A DNA stretch of 64,000 nucleotides from Streptomyces humicola (GTDB lineage: Bacteria; Actinomycetota; Actinomycetes; Streptomycetales; Streptomycetaceae): the NCBI RefSeq assembly GCF_024436035.1, contig NZ_JANFNG010000005.1, forward strand, positions 210,999 to 274,998. Direction: 5' to 3'. Made by a program: the position numbers and the translations under genes. The notes below the pieces were generated by a model. The model was not told the origin of the DNA. It did not search any database and worked only from the letters and a program-made list of their open reading frames with translations. Positions 49,482 to 58,900 of this stretch are shown one piece after another; position 1 is the first letter of the stretch; each line of letters opens with the position of its first letter.

Positions 49482-50246
49482 ATGATGACCTTCCTGAAGC
49501 TGCACCGCGGCCGGCTCCTTGCGCTGGCCGGGCTGATCGCGCCGTTGGTCGCCTGCGCCGTGCTCGTGCCGTTCCGGACGCATTTCCTCAACTCGGATGC
49601 GGCACTGGTGCTGGTGGCGGTCGTAGTCGCGGTAGCCGCAAGCGGCAGACGGACGGCTGGACTGCTGGCTGCCGTCTCGGCCGCCGCCTGGTTCGACTTC
49701 TTCCTGACCCGCCCCTACGAGCGCTTCACCATCACCCGCACCCCGGATATCGAGACCACCGTGCTCCTCGTTCTGGTCGGAGCGGCTGTCACCGAGCTGG
49801 CGGCACTTGCCCGCCGCCGCAGCCGCGCCGCTGCCACCGACGAAGCACTACTGGCAGCCGTGCAATCCACCGCCCGGCTCGTAGCGGCGGGCGGTGATGC
49901 GCAGACGGTCGTCGGCCAGGTCAAGATCCAGTTGTCGTCCCTGTTGGGGATCCCCGGCTGCACCTTCACCCCCGGCGGCACAACGGCGGCGCTGCGCGGT
50001 CCGCGGCTGGATGAGGACGGGAACGTGCTGTGGGGAGGTGCACGCTGGGACGTCGCCGAACACGGCCTTCCGATCGAACCACTGACCGTCCCTGCCTACT
50101 ACGGCGGTCGGCTCTACGGCCGGTTCATCCTCACCCCCACCGCGCCCATCGCCCCGTCGGTGGCGGCCCGCCAGGTCGCCGTCGCCCTAGCCGACCTCGC
50201 CGCCTGCGCCGTAGACCGCGACACCACGTCCCATGCAGGGCCCTGA
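49482..50246 (+). CDS. DUF4118 (KdpD-like) membrane protein
   Basis: A 254-aa protein: four short membrane helices in residues 10-110 with FDFFLTRPYERFTITRTPDI, the DUF4118 signature shared with KdpD, then a GAF-like domain (TARLVAAGGDAQTVVGQVKI, GRLYGRFILTPT). No histidine kinase or receiver module follows. In KdpD this part senses ionic or turgor conditions. Stand-alone forms are common near stress genes in Streptomyces. Confidence 0.8.
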   Translation: MMTFLKLHRGRLLALAGLIAPLVACAVLVPFRTHFLNSDAALVLVAVVVAVAASGRRTAGLLAAVSAAAWFDFFLTRPYERFTITRTPDIETTVLLVLVGAAVTELAALARRRSRAAATDEALLAAVQSTARLVAAGGDAQTVVGQVKIQLSSLLGIPGCTFTPGGTTAALRGPRLDEDGNVLWGGARWDVAEHGLPIEPLTVPAYYGGRLYGRFILTPTAPIAPSVAARQVAVALADLAACAVDRDTTSHAGP

Positions 50247-50272
50247 CGTCTCGACATCGCGCAGGGCGGCTA

Positions 50273-51757
50273 TCACAACACCTGGCGGCGCTGCAGGACG
50301 GCCGCGCCGAGCGAGGCTGTCGCGGTGGTCGCAGCGATCATCGCAAGCAGGTTGTACTGCAGCGTCGTTGCGAAGACGCCATCCGGCATCCCCAGCACAA
50401 CACCCAGGACCAGAGCGCATACCCCTGTCGCAGCTGTCCGCCGCCAGCGGCCGGTCAACAACGCGCAACACGGCCCGACGATCAGCACGCCGATCAAGAT
50501 CAGGTGCCGTCCGGTGGCGGCGTCGCAGATTGCGACCGCGAAGCACAGCGAGAAGCTGAGCAGCCACAGTCGCGTGGCGCTCCAGCCCGTCAGCAGCCCC
50601 TGTCTGGCCCGCTCCCCGCCCACGTGCGGCGGTGTGGTCTGCCGGAGATCCTTCGGCCGTACCGGGTGCACGGGAGGGCGGGCCAGCAGCACCGCACACC
50701 CGGCGGCGATGATCCCGGCCGGCACCACCGCGGTGACCACGGAAACCGACCCGTTGGCCATACTGACCAGCAGCGCGGCGACAAAGGCCAGATATCCCGC
50801 GATCACCACCAGGCCGGAGGCCCGGTATACGCCGTGGTCACGGTAGGCCAGGACCAAGCAGGCCAGGGTGAGCCCGGCATACCAGGCGGCCACCAGCGTG
50901 GCCTGCCCCGAGCGGGGACCTAGCCCTAGCACCGCTCCGGGCAGCAGCAGCCCGGCGGCGACGTTGAGCGCGTTGCTGTTCAGCGCCGTGCTCAACACCG
51001 CAGCACCCCGGCCACGCGCCGCCAGATACACCGCAGCCACCGCATTCGGCAGACTCGTCACCACCGCCAGCACCAGCCCCCCGGTCACCATGTCCGCCAC
51101 CGCGAAGTGCCCGCCGACGGCGCTGGCGGCGCGCTCCACCATGCTGCTCGCCCCGACCACACACACCAGCGCCGATACCGCGACCAGCCCGTCGCGCCAG
51201 GTACCTGGGTGTGGGCGGATCGCCTCGGACAGCTCCAGCTCCTCCTCATGGATCGCCTCGGCCAGCCACCGCCGCCACCCCTGCGGCAACCACGCGCGCT
51301 CCAGCTGCGCGCGCCGCAACCCCAGCACCACCAGATACGGGACCAGCACCGCCATCACCAGCAGCAGCCCAAACAAGGGCGACAGCCAACCCAATACGGT
51401 CGCCAGGCACCCGGCGGCAACCCACATCCCGACCGCACCGCCGAGCAGGACCACCCTGCGGTGCAGCGCGATCCGCCCGGCCACCAACGCCGCCACCCCC
51501 AGCAGCGCGGCCAGGTTGAACACGTTCGAGCCGATCACCACCCCCGCCCCGACGCTGGACTGCCCATGGATCAACGCTGTGACCGCGGAAGTGATCTCGG
51601 GGGCGTCCGCGGCCAGCGCCGCCACCACCCCCAGCAGCGCCTCCGACAACCCGAAACGCTCACCCAACCGCTCCAGCCGCGCCACCAGCAACCAGCTCGC
51701 GGCCAGGCTGACCGCCACCCCCACCACGAACAGGACCGACCACACACCCACCGGCAT
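50273..51757 (-). CDS. Sodium/calcium exchanger fused to a C-terminal sensor-like membrane domain
   Basis: A 494-aa protein. The first about 340 residues are a CaCA exchanger: alpha-1 repeat ADAPEITSAVTALIHG with GSNVFNLAALLG, alpha-2 repeat VTSLPNAVAAVYLAARG with LNSNALNVAAGLL. After a Pro-rich linker the last about 100 residues (LLSFSLCFAVAICDAATG, ILIGVLIVGPCCALLTGRW, MIAATTATASLGAAV) resemble the membrane sensor that normally precedes PP2C phosphatase domains in Streptomyces. No phosphatase follows. It exchanges Ca2+ against Na+ or H+; the added domain may sense conditions or be a remnant. Confidence 0.82.
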   Translation of the reverse strand: MPVGVWSVLFVVGVAVSLAASWLLVARLERLGERFGLSEALLGVVAALAADAPEITSAVTALIHGQSSVGAGVVIGSNVFNLAALLGVAALVAGRIALHRRVVLLGGAVGMWVAAGCLATVLGWLSPLFGLLLVMAVLVPYLVVLGLRRAQLERAWLPQGWRRWLAEAIHEEELELSEAIRPHPGTWRDGLVAVSALVCVVGASSMVERAASAVGGHFAVADMVTGGLVLAVVTSLPNAVAAVYLAARGRGAAVLSTALNSNALNVAAGLLLPGAVLGLGPRSGQATLVAAWYAGLTLACLVLAYRDHGVYRASGLVVIAGYLAFVAALLVSMANGSVSVVTAVVPAGIIAAGCAVLLARPPVHPVRPKDLRQTTPPHVGGERARQGLLTGWSATRLWLLSFSLCFAVAICDAATGRHLILIGVLIVGPCCALLTGRWRRTAATGVCALVLGVVLGMPDGVFATTLQYNLLAMIAATTATASLGAAVLQRRQVL

Positions 51758-51847
51758 CACGCAACACAACCCGTCCGGCCAGCGAAACCGCCCCGACCCG
51801 TGACCACCGTGTGCAGCCCGACGCGCACCGATCCACCCCTCCCGATC

Positions 51848-52009
51848 TCACCGAAACCGGGGCTGGAACTGCAGGACTCCGTCCAGCAGCCAGACGGCTG
51901 CCAGGGCGAGCTGCAGCCACCGACGGGCATCGCGCATCTGCCACTCCGCTGTCGCTGCTGTTGGACGACTGGTCCAACGCATCCTGCCGACTGCGGTGTC
52001 GTCGCTCAT
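51848..52009 (-). pseudogene. N-terminal fragment of an integral membrane protein
   Basis: 53 residues starting at ATG 52009 and ending ARRWLQLALAAVWLLDGVLQ then FQPRFR and a stop. ARRWLQLALxxxWLLDGxLQ(F/Y)QP is the opening of a Streptomyces membrane protein family of about 200 residues (usual continuation FMF); here it is cut by a premature stop. Another truncated gene in this island. Nothing else is seen in 51758-52142. Confidence 0.55.
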
Positions 52010-52142
52010 GGGGTCATTCCTTCCCGGGGGATGGGGTGGCCGACACCACCGAACGGAGGTGCGGCTTCTGAACGGTCAGAGAAATCAAGGGATTTGGCGG
52101 GAACGTGGGGCGGGTTCGCGGTCGAGAGGCTTCCGCCAGGGT

Positions 52143-53257
52143 TCAGCCGCGCTGGTCTCGCGCGGCGAGGCGGGTCAGGTACGCGTTGTACGCGGCGAGT
52201 TGGGCATCGTGGTCGCGGTCGGCCTGCCGGTCGGCACGGGCCGCCGCGCGGCGCTCTGAGGCGGCCCAGGAGGCCAGCAGGGCCAGCAGGGCCAGCAGTA
52301 CGAGGATGGTGGGGACCTCGCTGAAGGCCCAGGCGATGCCGCCGCCGGTGTTCTGGTCGGCGAGCGGGCTGAGGTGCCAGGCGGCCGGGGGGTGGGCGAA
52401 GAAGCCCACGATGAGGCTGCTGGACATCATCACGGCGATGCCGAAGAAGGCGTGGAAGGGCATGCCGATGAACAGCTCCAGCATCCGCATCACATGGGAG
52501 GGGCGGCGCGGCGCCGGGTCGATGCCCATGATCGGCCAGAAGAACAGCAGCCCGGTGGCGAGGAAGTGCGCCAGCATCCACTCGTGTCCGAGCCAGCTGC
52601 CCATCGTGAAGTCGAACAGCGGGGTGAAGTACAGGCCGTAGAGGCTGGCGATGAACAACGGCAGCGTGAACAGCGGCGAGGAGACGATCCGGGCCAGGCG
52701 GCTGTGCAGCAGCCGGATCAGCACCTCCCGCGGCCCGGTACGGCCACGAGGTGCCGCAGGCAGGGCCCGCAGCGCCAGAGTGACCGGTGCGCCGAGCAGC
52801 AGCAGGTCGGGGAGAGCATGGACAGCACCATGTGCTGGACCATGTGGACGCTGAACAGCTCCATCCCGTACCCGCCCACCCCGGTGCAGGTGACCGCGGC
52901 GATGCTGAGCACCCCGAGCGTCCAGCCGAGCGTGCGGTGCAGCGGCCAGGTGTCGCCGCGGCGTCGCAACCGCCCCACCGCCAGGGCGTAGATCACCAGG
53001 GCCAGCAGGCAGGCGAAAGGCTCGATCGGGATCGGCTGGGGATGCCAGGCCAGCAGCCGGTCAAGAGTCGGCGGGTCCATGGGCATCCACATCGGCCCGC
53101 CCATGGTGGACCCGTGCGTGTGCATCGAGCCGGAGCCCGGCGCCTGTGGGCAGCCCAGCATCGGCATCGACGGCATGCACGGCATCGACCCCATGCCGGA
53201 CGTAGGTGCCATCCCCGGAGCCGCCAACCAGCTCAGCGTTGCATTGAACGCGGTCAT
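52143..53257 (-). pseudogene. ctaG: CtaG-like cytochrome c oxidase assembly / copper protein, one frameshift
   Basis: N-terminal frame from ATG 53257: a Met/His-rich segment (GMAPTSGMGSMPCMPSMP) and WHPQPIPIEPFACLLALVIY up to FSVHMVQHMVLSMLSP. The frame breaks at about 52809-52814 and resumes as DLLLLGAPVTLALRALP, then PLFTLPLFIASLYGLYFTPL, HEWMLAHFLATGLLFFWPI and so on to 52143. One missing base explains it. CtaG/caa3-type proteins help deliver copper to cytochrome oxidase. The gene would be about 370 aa if corrected. Confidence 0.8.
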
Positions 53258-53261
53258 CGCC

Positions 53262-54067
53262 TCACGCCTCCAACAGGCGTTGGCCGACGTACTCGCCGGG
53301 CTGGGCCCCGCCGGGCACGGCGAAGATCGCGCTGGACTCGTGGCGGATGAACCTCGTGAGGTGGTCGCTGCCGTCGAGCTTGAGCTGGATCTGGATGAAG
53401 CCGGTGGTCGGGTCCGCCCGCCAGCAGACGAACAGCAGCCCCGCATCAGGGCTGCCGTCCGGCAGGTAACCATCGTGGTAGGAGAACGTGCGCCGCAGGA
53501 TCGTGGCCCCCGCGTTGGACTGCGCGGCGGCGACCCGGATGTGGGCGTCCGCCGGGATGGCCAGCGACCCGTCCGGGGTGAACTTCTCCAAATCCACCGG
53601 CGTGGTCTCGGTGCCCGTCGAGGCCGGGGCCGACAGCGGGGAGCCGTTGGACTTGCGCCGCCCGATGACCTGCTCCTGCTCGGTGGTGGTCAGATCGTCC
53701 CAGGGGTCGAGCAGCATGCGGATGCGGCGTACGACGGCGTAGGAGCCGCCGTTCATCCATGCCTGCGGCCCGTTCTTGTCGGGCACGAAGATCTTGGCGT
53801 TGAAGTCCTTATCAGTCGGTTTGGGGTTGTTTGTGCCGTCGATCTCGCCCATCAGGTTGCGGACCGTCATCGGGCGGGCGGTGGCACCGGGGGTGCGGTT
53901 GAACCCGTTCATCTGCCAACGGGGCGTCGCCGCCCCGGCCGCCTGCTTCTGCAGGATGCGCGGCGCGTGGAAGAGCCGCCGCACGCGGACAGGGCAACGG
54001 TGGCCGCCGCGGCAAAGGTCGCGGCCATCGCAAGACGGCGGTGCGCGGACGACGCGAGGGTACGCAT
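53262..54067 (-). pseudogene. DyP-type peroxidase C-terminal half joined to a lipoprotein signal start
   Basis: From about 53965 to the stop at 53262 the sequence is the C-terminal half of a DyP heme peroxidase: NLMGEIDGTNNP contains the GxxDG motif, FSYHDGY and FIRHESSAIFAVPGG follow. Upstream, ATG 54067 begins a lipoprotein signal (MRTLASSAHRRLAMAATFAA, then VALSAC) in a different frame. The DyP N-terminal half, with its Tat signal, is missing. A deletion between two once-adjacent genes is the simplest explanation. Coupled to ctaG in the usual copper/heme arrangement. Confidence 0.75.
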
Positions 54068-54416
54068 CAGGGAACTCTCCTGCAAGGTGGGTACGGCACA
54101 CAGCCCTCGCCCCGATGGGGAACGTGGCGGCTGCATGCAGGACTGGAAGGCGAGACCAGGCACCCGCAACGAACCGCGCAATAATCCGCTGATGCGCGAT
54201 CACCGTCAGCGCACACAGACCAGACCGCATGGCCTGCAGGGCAGGCCGATCGGCCGCACGCGTGTGAGGATCATCGACTCGCAGCGTGGATCGCTGCAGG
54301 TTCAACTGCAGCGTGACGGGGGTGTCGCGGCGACATCACCGGTGGGTGACGATCTCGCCGAATGGCACGACGGCAGCCCCGAACCCGTCCCCGCCGTGAT
54401 CAGCGCGCAGGAAGTC
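54068..54416. other. No gene seen
   Basis: Nothing convincing is encoded in this 349-bp stretch. It separates the deletion-scar gene from the Met-rich membrane protein, both on the minus strand. GGAGAG just before 54067 is a likely ribosome site for the broken lipoprotein gene. Confidence 0.45.
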
Positions 54417-55253
54417 TCAGGCCGCCAGAGCCACGGCGGGCGGACCCCGCCGGATGACGCAGTGCTGCAGTACGACGGGCCGAAGCACCCCGACCCGGGA
54501 GGTCGTTCGCCGCAGGCGCGTCACGGACAAGCGCTGCCTCAGCAGGCCGGCCACCAGCGCCAGCACCCGCACGGCCGCGAGCAAGCCCCTCAACGGCATC
54601 AGGACAGCAAGGTGTTGCGTGATCGCCGCATACAGGCGGACGAGCCTCCACACAGCGGCCTCGCCGCGACGCAGCATCCAGCCCACGATCAGGGCGGCCG
54701 TCGCATGCGCGCCGACCATGGACGGCGTGAACATCGAACTCAGCGACATCGCGCCCATCGCGTGCGCGCCGTGATCCGCCATCCCGGGCATGTTCGACAT
54801 CCCAGCCATGCCCGGCATGTCGGTCACGGCTTTCGCCGGACCGATGCCCGACTGCCGCACGATCTGCGCCGCGCGCTGCGGGGTCAGATGCGCCAATTGC
54901 CCGTTGCACAACAGCCGCTCAGCAAGCGCCACGACTGAGCTGGAGCCCTTGGCCGAGGCGGTCATCATCGAGCGGCTCTGTCCGAGGCAGAACAGCAAGT
55001 GCAGTCCGAGCTCACCCGCGAGCAAGGTGGCCGCGATGCCGGGCAGCGACCGCTCGCGCCCGGCCAGCGGCGCGACCGCGCACAGCACCCCGGCCCAGCC
55101 CGCCGCCAAGGTCCACAGCGGTATTCCGGCCCCGGAGGCCATCACGTGCCCGATCGCGGACAGCGTCACGCAGACTGCCGAGAACACCGCAACTCTCAGC
55201 AGCCTCAGATCCGCGCCAGCGCGCACGGGTACCGCCATAACGCCGGCCATCAT
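54417..55253 (-). CDS. Met/His-rich integral membrane protein, probably copper-related
   Basis: A 278-aa protein with about five hydrophobic helices (LLRVAVFSAVCVTLSAIGHV, WTLAAGWAGVLCAVAPL, LPGIAATLLAGELGLHLLF and two near 190 and 225). Between helices 3 and 4 lies a Met/His cluster TDMPGMAGMSNMPGMADHGA that could bind Cu(I). GGGAGG precedes ATG 55253. Similar proteins sit beside PCu(A)C and DyP genes in Streptomyces. The C-terminus is Arg-rich and cytosolic. Transport or storage of copper is inferred. Confidence 0.75.
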   Translation of the reverse strand: MMAGVMAVPVRAGADLRLLRVAVFSAVCVTLSAIGHVMASGAGIPLWTLAAGWAGVLCAVAPLAGRERSLPGIAATLLAGELGLHLLFCLGQSRSMMTASAKGSSSVVALAERLLCNGQLAHLTPQRAAQIVRQSGIGPAKAVTDMPGMAGMSNMPGMADHGAHAMGAMSLSSMFTPSMVGAHATAALIVGWMLRRGEAAVWRLVRLYAAITQHLAVLMPLRGLLAAVRVLALVAGLLRQRLSVTRLRRTTSRVGVLRPVVLQHCVIRRGPPAVALAA

Positions 55254-55399
55254 CCCACCCCACCTCCCCACCCCCGGCGGCGGGGCAGGGGCCACGAGAC
55301 CCTGAAGGCGGGCTCCCCTCACGCCGGATTCCGGCCGCCGCCATCGACGCCCCGACGTGACGCGCCCGTGCCGCGCATGACAGCCACCGCCTGCCGGGC

Positions 55400-55579
55400 T
55401 CACACGGCAGCGAGCTGGTCCAGCCGCCCCGCCTTGGCCTCCTCCACCAGCGAGGCGAACTGGTCGGCACTCATCTGCACGCGCTGCCCGAAGTCATCGG
55501 TGATCACTATGCGCCGGTCACTGGACGCCGCCGGGTCAACGAACAGCTGCGGGCAGCAGCAGACGCTGCGGCAACCCAC
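55400..55579 (-). CDS. Small Cys-rich-start protein
   Basis: A 59-aa protein from GTG 55579: VGCRSVCCCPQLFVDPAASS, then RRIVITDDFGQRVQMSADQF and ASLVEEAKAGRLDQLAAV. The beta-hairpin plus helix pattern resembles short Streptomyces proteins of the DUF397 kind. AAGGTAGGC lies upstream. The stop of the broken reductase gene is 2 bp before its start, so they were an operon. Function unknown; too short to appear in most gene lists. Confidence 0.55.
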   Translation of the reverse strand: MGCRSVCCCPQLFVDPAASSDRRIVITDDFGQRVQMSADQFASLVEEAKAGRLDQLAAV

Positions 55580-55581
55580 GC

Positions 55582-55855
55582 CTACCTTGCGGGCGTGCGG
55601 CGCGGCCGGTGGGTGCGCGTTTCCAGCCCGTCGAGCCCGAAGGAGGCGATGTCACGGGCATCGATCAGTTGCATGAGCCGGTTCGGATCCCCGGGCGCGA
55701 GCACGCGTCCGCCCCGGGCGACCCGCTAGGTATCGGCGTGCCCGGTGAGCATCCGCGCGGATGCGCCGACCGTACGCGGGTGGAGCCCGCAGGTATCGAT
55801 CACCGCGTCCCAGTGACGGCCCCTCACCAGCCGTGCGATTTCCCCGTGGCTGCCC
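55582..55855 (-). pseudogene. NAD-dependent epimerase/reductase-like fragment with internal stop
   Basis: RGRHWDAVIDTCGLHPRTVG with ASARMLTGHADT and a stop (TAG near 55727), then in the same frame RVARGGRVLAPGDPNRLMQL with IDARDIASFGLDGLE to TAG 55582. Both parts match extended-SDR reductases (WDAVIDTCGYVP; LAPGDPxxPVQxIDVRDLA), but the N-terminal Rossmann motif and the about 100 residues between the two parts are absent. A decayed gene. Confidence 0.65.
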
Positions 55856-55933
55856 GCTCCTTCGGGCACGTGACGGGCACACGGGCCAGGCGCGCACGCA
55901 CGGTGACCCGTCAGCCGCCGGACCCGCGAGTGT

Positions 55934-58900
55934 CTACGCGGCAGTAGCGAGCCTGATGAGCAGCAAGGCGATGTCGTCCGTGCGGGGGGCGGTTCTCCGT
56001 GCGTGGTCGATCAGGGTTGTGGCGAGCCTGTCCATGGGCTGGGGCGAGGCCTGGCTGAGCTGCGCGGCGAGCCCGGCCATGGCGTCGTCCATGTCGACCC
56101 CCGGAGTCTCGACGAGTCCGTCGGTGTACAGAGCGAGGACGGTGCCGGGCGTCAGCGGGATCTCGGTGGAGGGATAGTCCGCGTCGGGGTCGATGCCGAG
56201 CAGCAGCCCGGGCGGCAGGGGAAGCAATTCGGTGTGCCCGTCCGGGTGGCGCAGAACCGGTGGGGGGTGCCCGGCAGTGGCCAGGACGGCCCGGCGGCGT
56301 GCGAGGTCGAGATGGGCGTACAGGCAGCTGGCGAAGCGACCCGGGTCCATCTCGACCAGCTGGCGGTTGGCGTGCGCGAGGGCGAGCGCCGGCGTGGCCC
56401 CTGTGATGGCCTGGGAGCGGATGGCGGGGCGGACCCGGGCCATGAGCGCGGCGGCGTTGACGTTGTGGCCCTGGACGTCGCCGATGACTGCGACCGCGGT
56501 GGTGTCGTCCACCCGGACCAGGTCGTAGAAGTCGCCGCCGATGTCCATGCCGCGGACGCTGGGCAGATAACGGGCGGCCACATCCAGTCCGGGGAGGTCG
56601 GGCAGCGAGTCGGGGAGCAGAGCCGCCTGCAGGGACTGCGCGAGCTCCTTGCTGGTGTCGTACAGGTGGGCCCGTTCCAGCGCCTGCGCGATCAGTCCCG
56701 CGAGCGCGGTGAAGACGACCCGCTCATTGTCGGAGAAGGGGTGGGGACGGTCGAAGGCGAACACGCACGAGCCCACCGGGCGTCCGGAGGCGATCAGCGG
56801 CAGAAAGGCCCAGGCGTGCAGACCGTCCTGGTGGGGGGCGGGCGGGTAGGCCCGGGACAGCTCCTCGAAGGTGGCGAAGAAGCTCGGCACGCCGGTTGCG
56901 AGGACCCGGACGGCGGGCGCCGAGCAGGTCAACGGCGCTCCGTCGAATTGCTCCAGGAGCCAAGGGCTGTATCCGCGACGGCCGATGACACGCATTCTGC
57001 CGCCCTCGGCGGCGAGCAGGGCCACGGTCCGGGCCCCGAAGGCCGACAGCATCTCTTCGGTGACCAGATCGACCACGTCGCCTACGCCCACGGCTTCAGA
57101 GAGGGCGGCAGAGAGGTACAGCACCTGGTAGACCTCGCCCAGGGGGATCGGCTCGCGCTGGAACGTCTCCGTCCTGGCGGGCGCTGCCGGCGAGGCTCCG
57201 CCCGGACCGGTCGGCGAGATGCGGATGCTCACCCCGGATCCGTCGGGGTAGAGCTCGAACGCGAGCCACCGGTCCGGCGGGAGCATGGCGCCGAAGTAGC
57301 CGGGCTGCCGACTGACCACTGCGGCGCGGAAGCGGTCCTCGAAGGCCACATCGGTGGACCAGGGCAAGGACTGCCAGGGCCGCGTGCCGATCAGATCGGG
57401 GACGCTGATGCCGAGCAGGGCGGCGGCGGTGGCGCTGACGTAGGTGAACCTGCCCTCCAAGTCGAGGGAGCAGCTGCCCTCTGGCAGCCGTTCGGCGAAG
57501 TCCGCCGCGGCCAACGCCTCGGCCGGCTCCCGCCTCCTGGCGGGCGGCTGCGGCAGAGTGCGTGGGAGCGGTCCGGGACCGACGGCGTGGCCGGCGTCGG
57601 CGGCGTCGCGCAAGAATCGCCCCAGGCGCCGACAGGCGGCTCCGACCCGCTCCGGGCTCGGACTGGCGGACCCGGCGGTGTCGGAGCCGGGCCAGAACAG
57701 CAGCAGGGCACCCCAGACCGTCGTGCCGGTCAGGATCGGCGCCGCGGCCACCGCATGGGGATAAGGCAGGGCGATGGCCGTGCGCGGGTAGCGACGCGCG
57801 AACTCCTGGGAGTCGCCGAGCCAGACCGCCCGCTGCTCGCGCACCGCCTCGGCCACCGGAACGGGACTCGACAGCGCCACCCCGAACCAGGGCGCGAGAT
57901 ACTCCGCCGGCAGTCCTACGGTCGCCTCCAGCAACAGCGCCTGCCCGTCGGAGGCCGGCAGGAAGACTGCTCCCGCATGCACGCCTGTGTCGCGCACGGC
58001 GCGCTCCAGCAGCGAGTCCAACTCGGTCCGGCGCACCGGGCCGGCGGCGGGCGAAGGGAGGGGTATGTCCGCCCAGGTGATTTTCCCTCGGCCGCTGGGC
58101 GAGCTGCCCCACGAGGATGCGAGGGCGTCGACGATGATCAGCCCACGCCCGTGCTCGCCGTCGTTGGGAGTGTCCTCCTCGCCCAGGATCCCGCACGGTA
58201 TGGGCGGCGTGGCGTCCGCGTCGCGCACCTCGACGCGGATCCGGTCCGGGTAGCGCCGCAGCCGCAAGGTCACGGTGGTGTCCGCGTGGATCAGCGCGTT
58301 GGTGACGATCTCCGTCCCCAGCAGCTCGACATCCTCCGCCACATCGTGCATGTCCCACTGTTCCAGGGCCTGCCGGATGAATCTCCGTGCAGTCTCTGGC
58401 CCGTGCAGGTCATGCCGTTCTATCCCCATCTGCCGTACCCCGCGCTGCGGATCGCCCCGGAACCCCTCGAACTCGGCCAGTAGCAGCACCGCGTCGTCGC
58501 GGCGGACCGGCGGGCTGGGCACCCGGTCGAGGATGCGGTCCGCCAGCCCCTCCAGGTCGCAACCGCAGTCGCTCGCGGCGGCGCAGTCGGTGAGCAGCTG
58601 GCGGGCGTGGGCGTCTGCATCCGGAATGCCGGGAGGGCAGACCCCGTTGGTGCGGCACATCAGGATGCACCCGGGTTCGAGGAGGAGGTCGGATACGCGG
58701 TAGGGCTCACAGGAGATCCCGCCGGCGCCCAGGGGCACACCTGAGTCGGCCTGCAGCGCCTCCACCCTCCCGTCCGGCCAGCGGACCAGCGGGGCCGGGT
58801 GGCCGGCCAGCGCGACCTCCGCGCTGCCATCGGCAGTATCGAGCCTGATCACGCAGCACGTGGCCAGCAGAGAGGTCTGCGCGGCCAGATTTGCGCCCGC

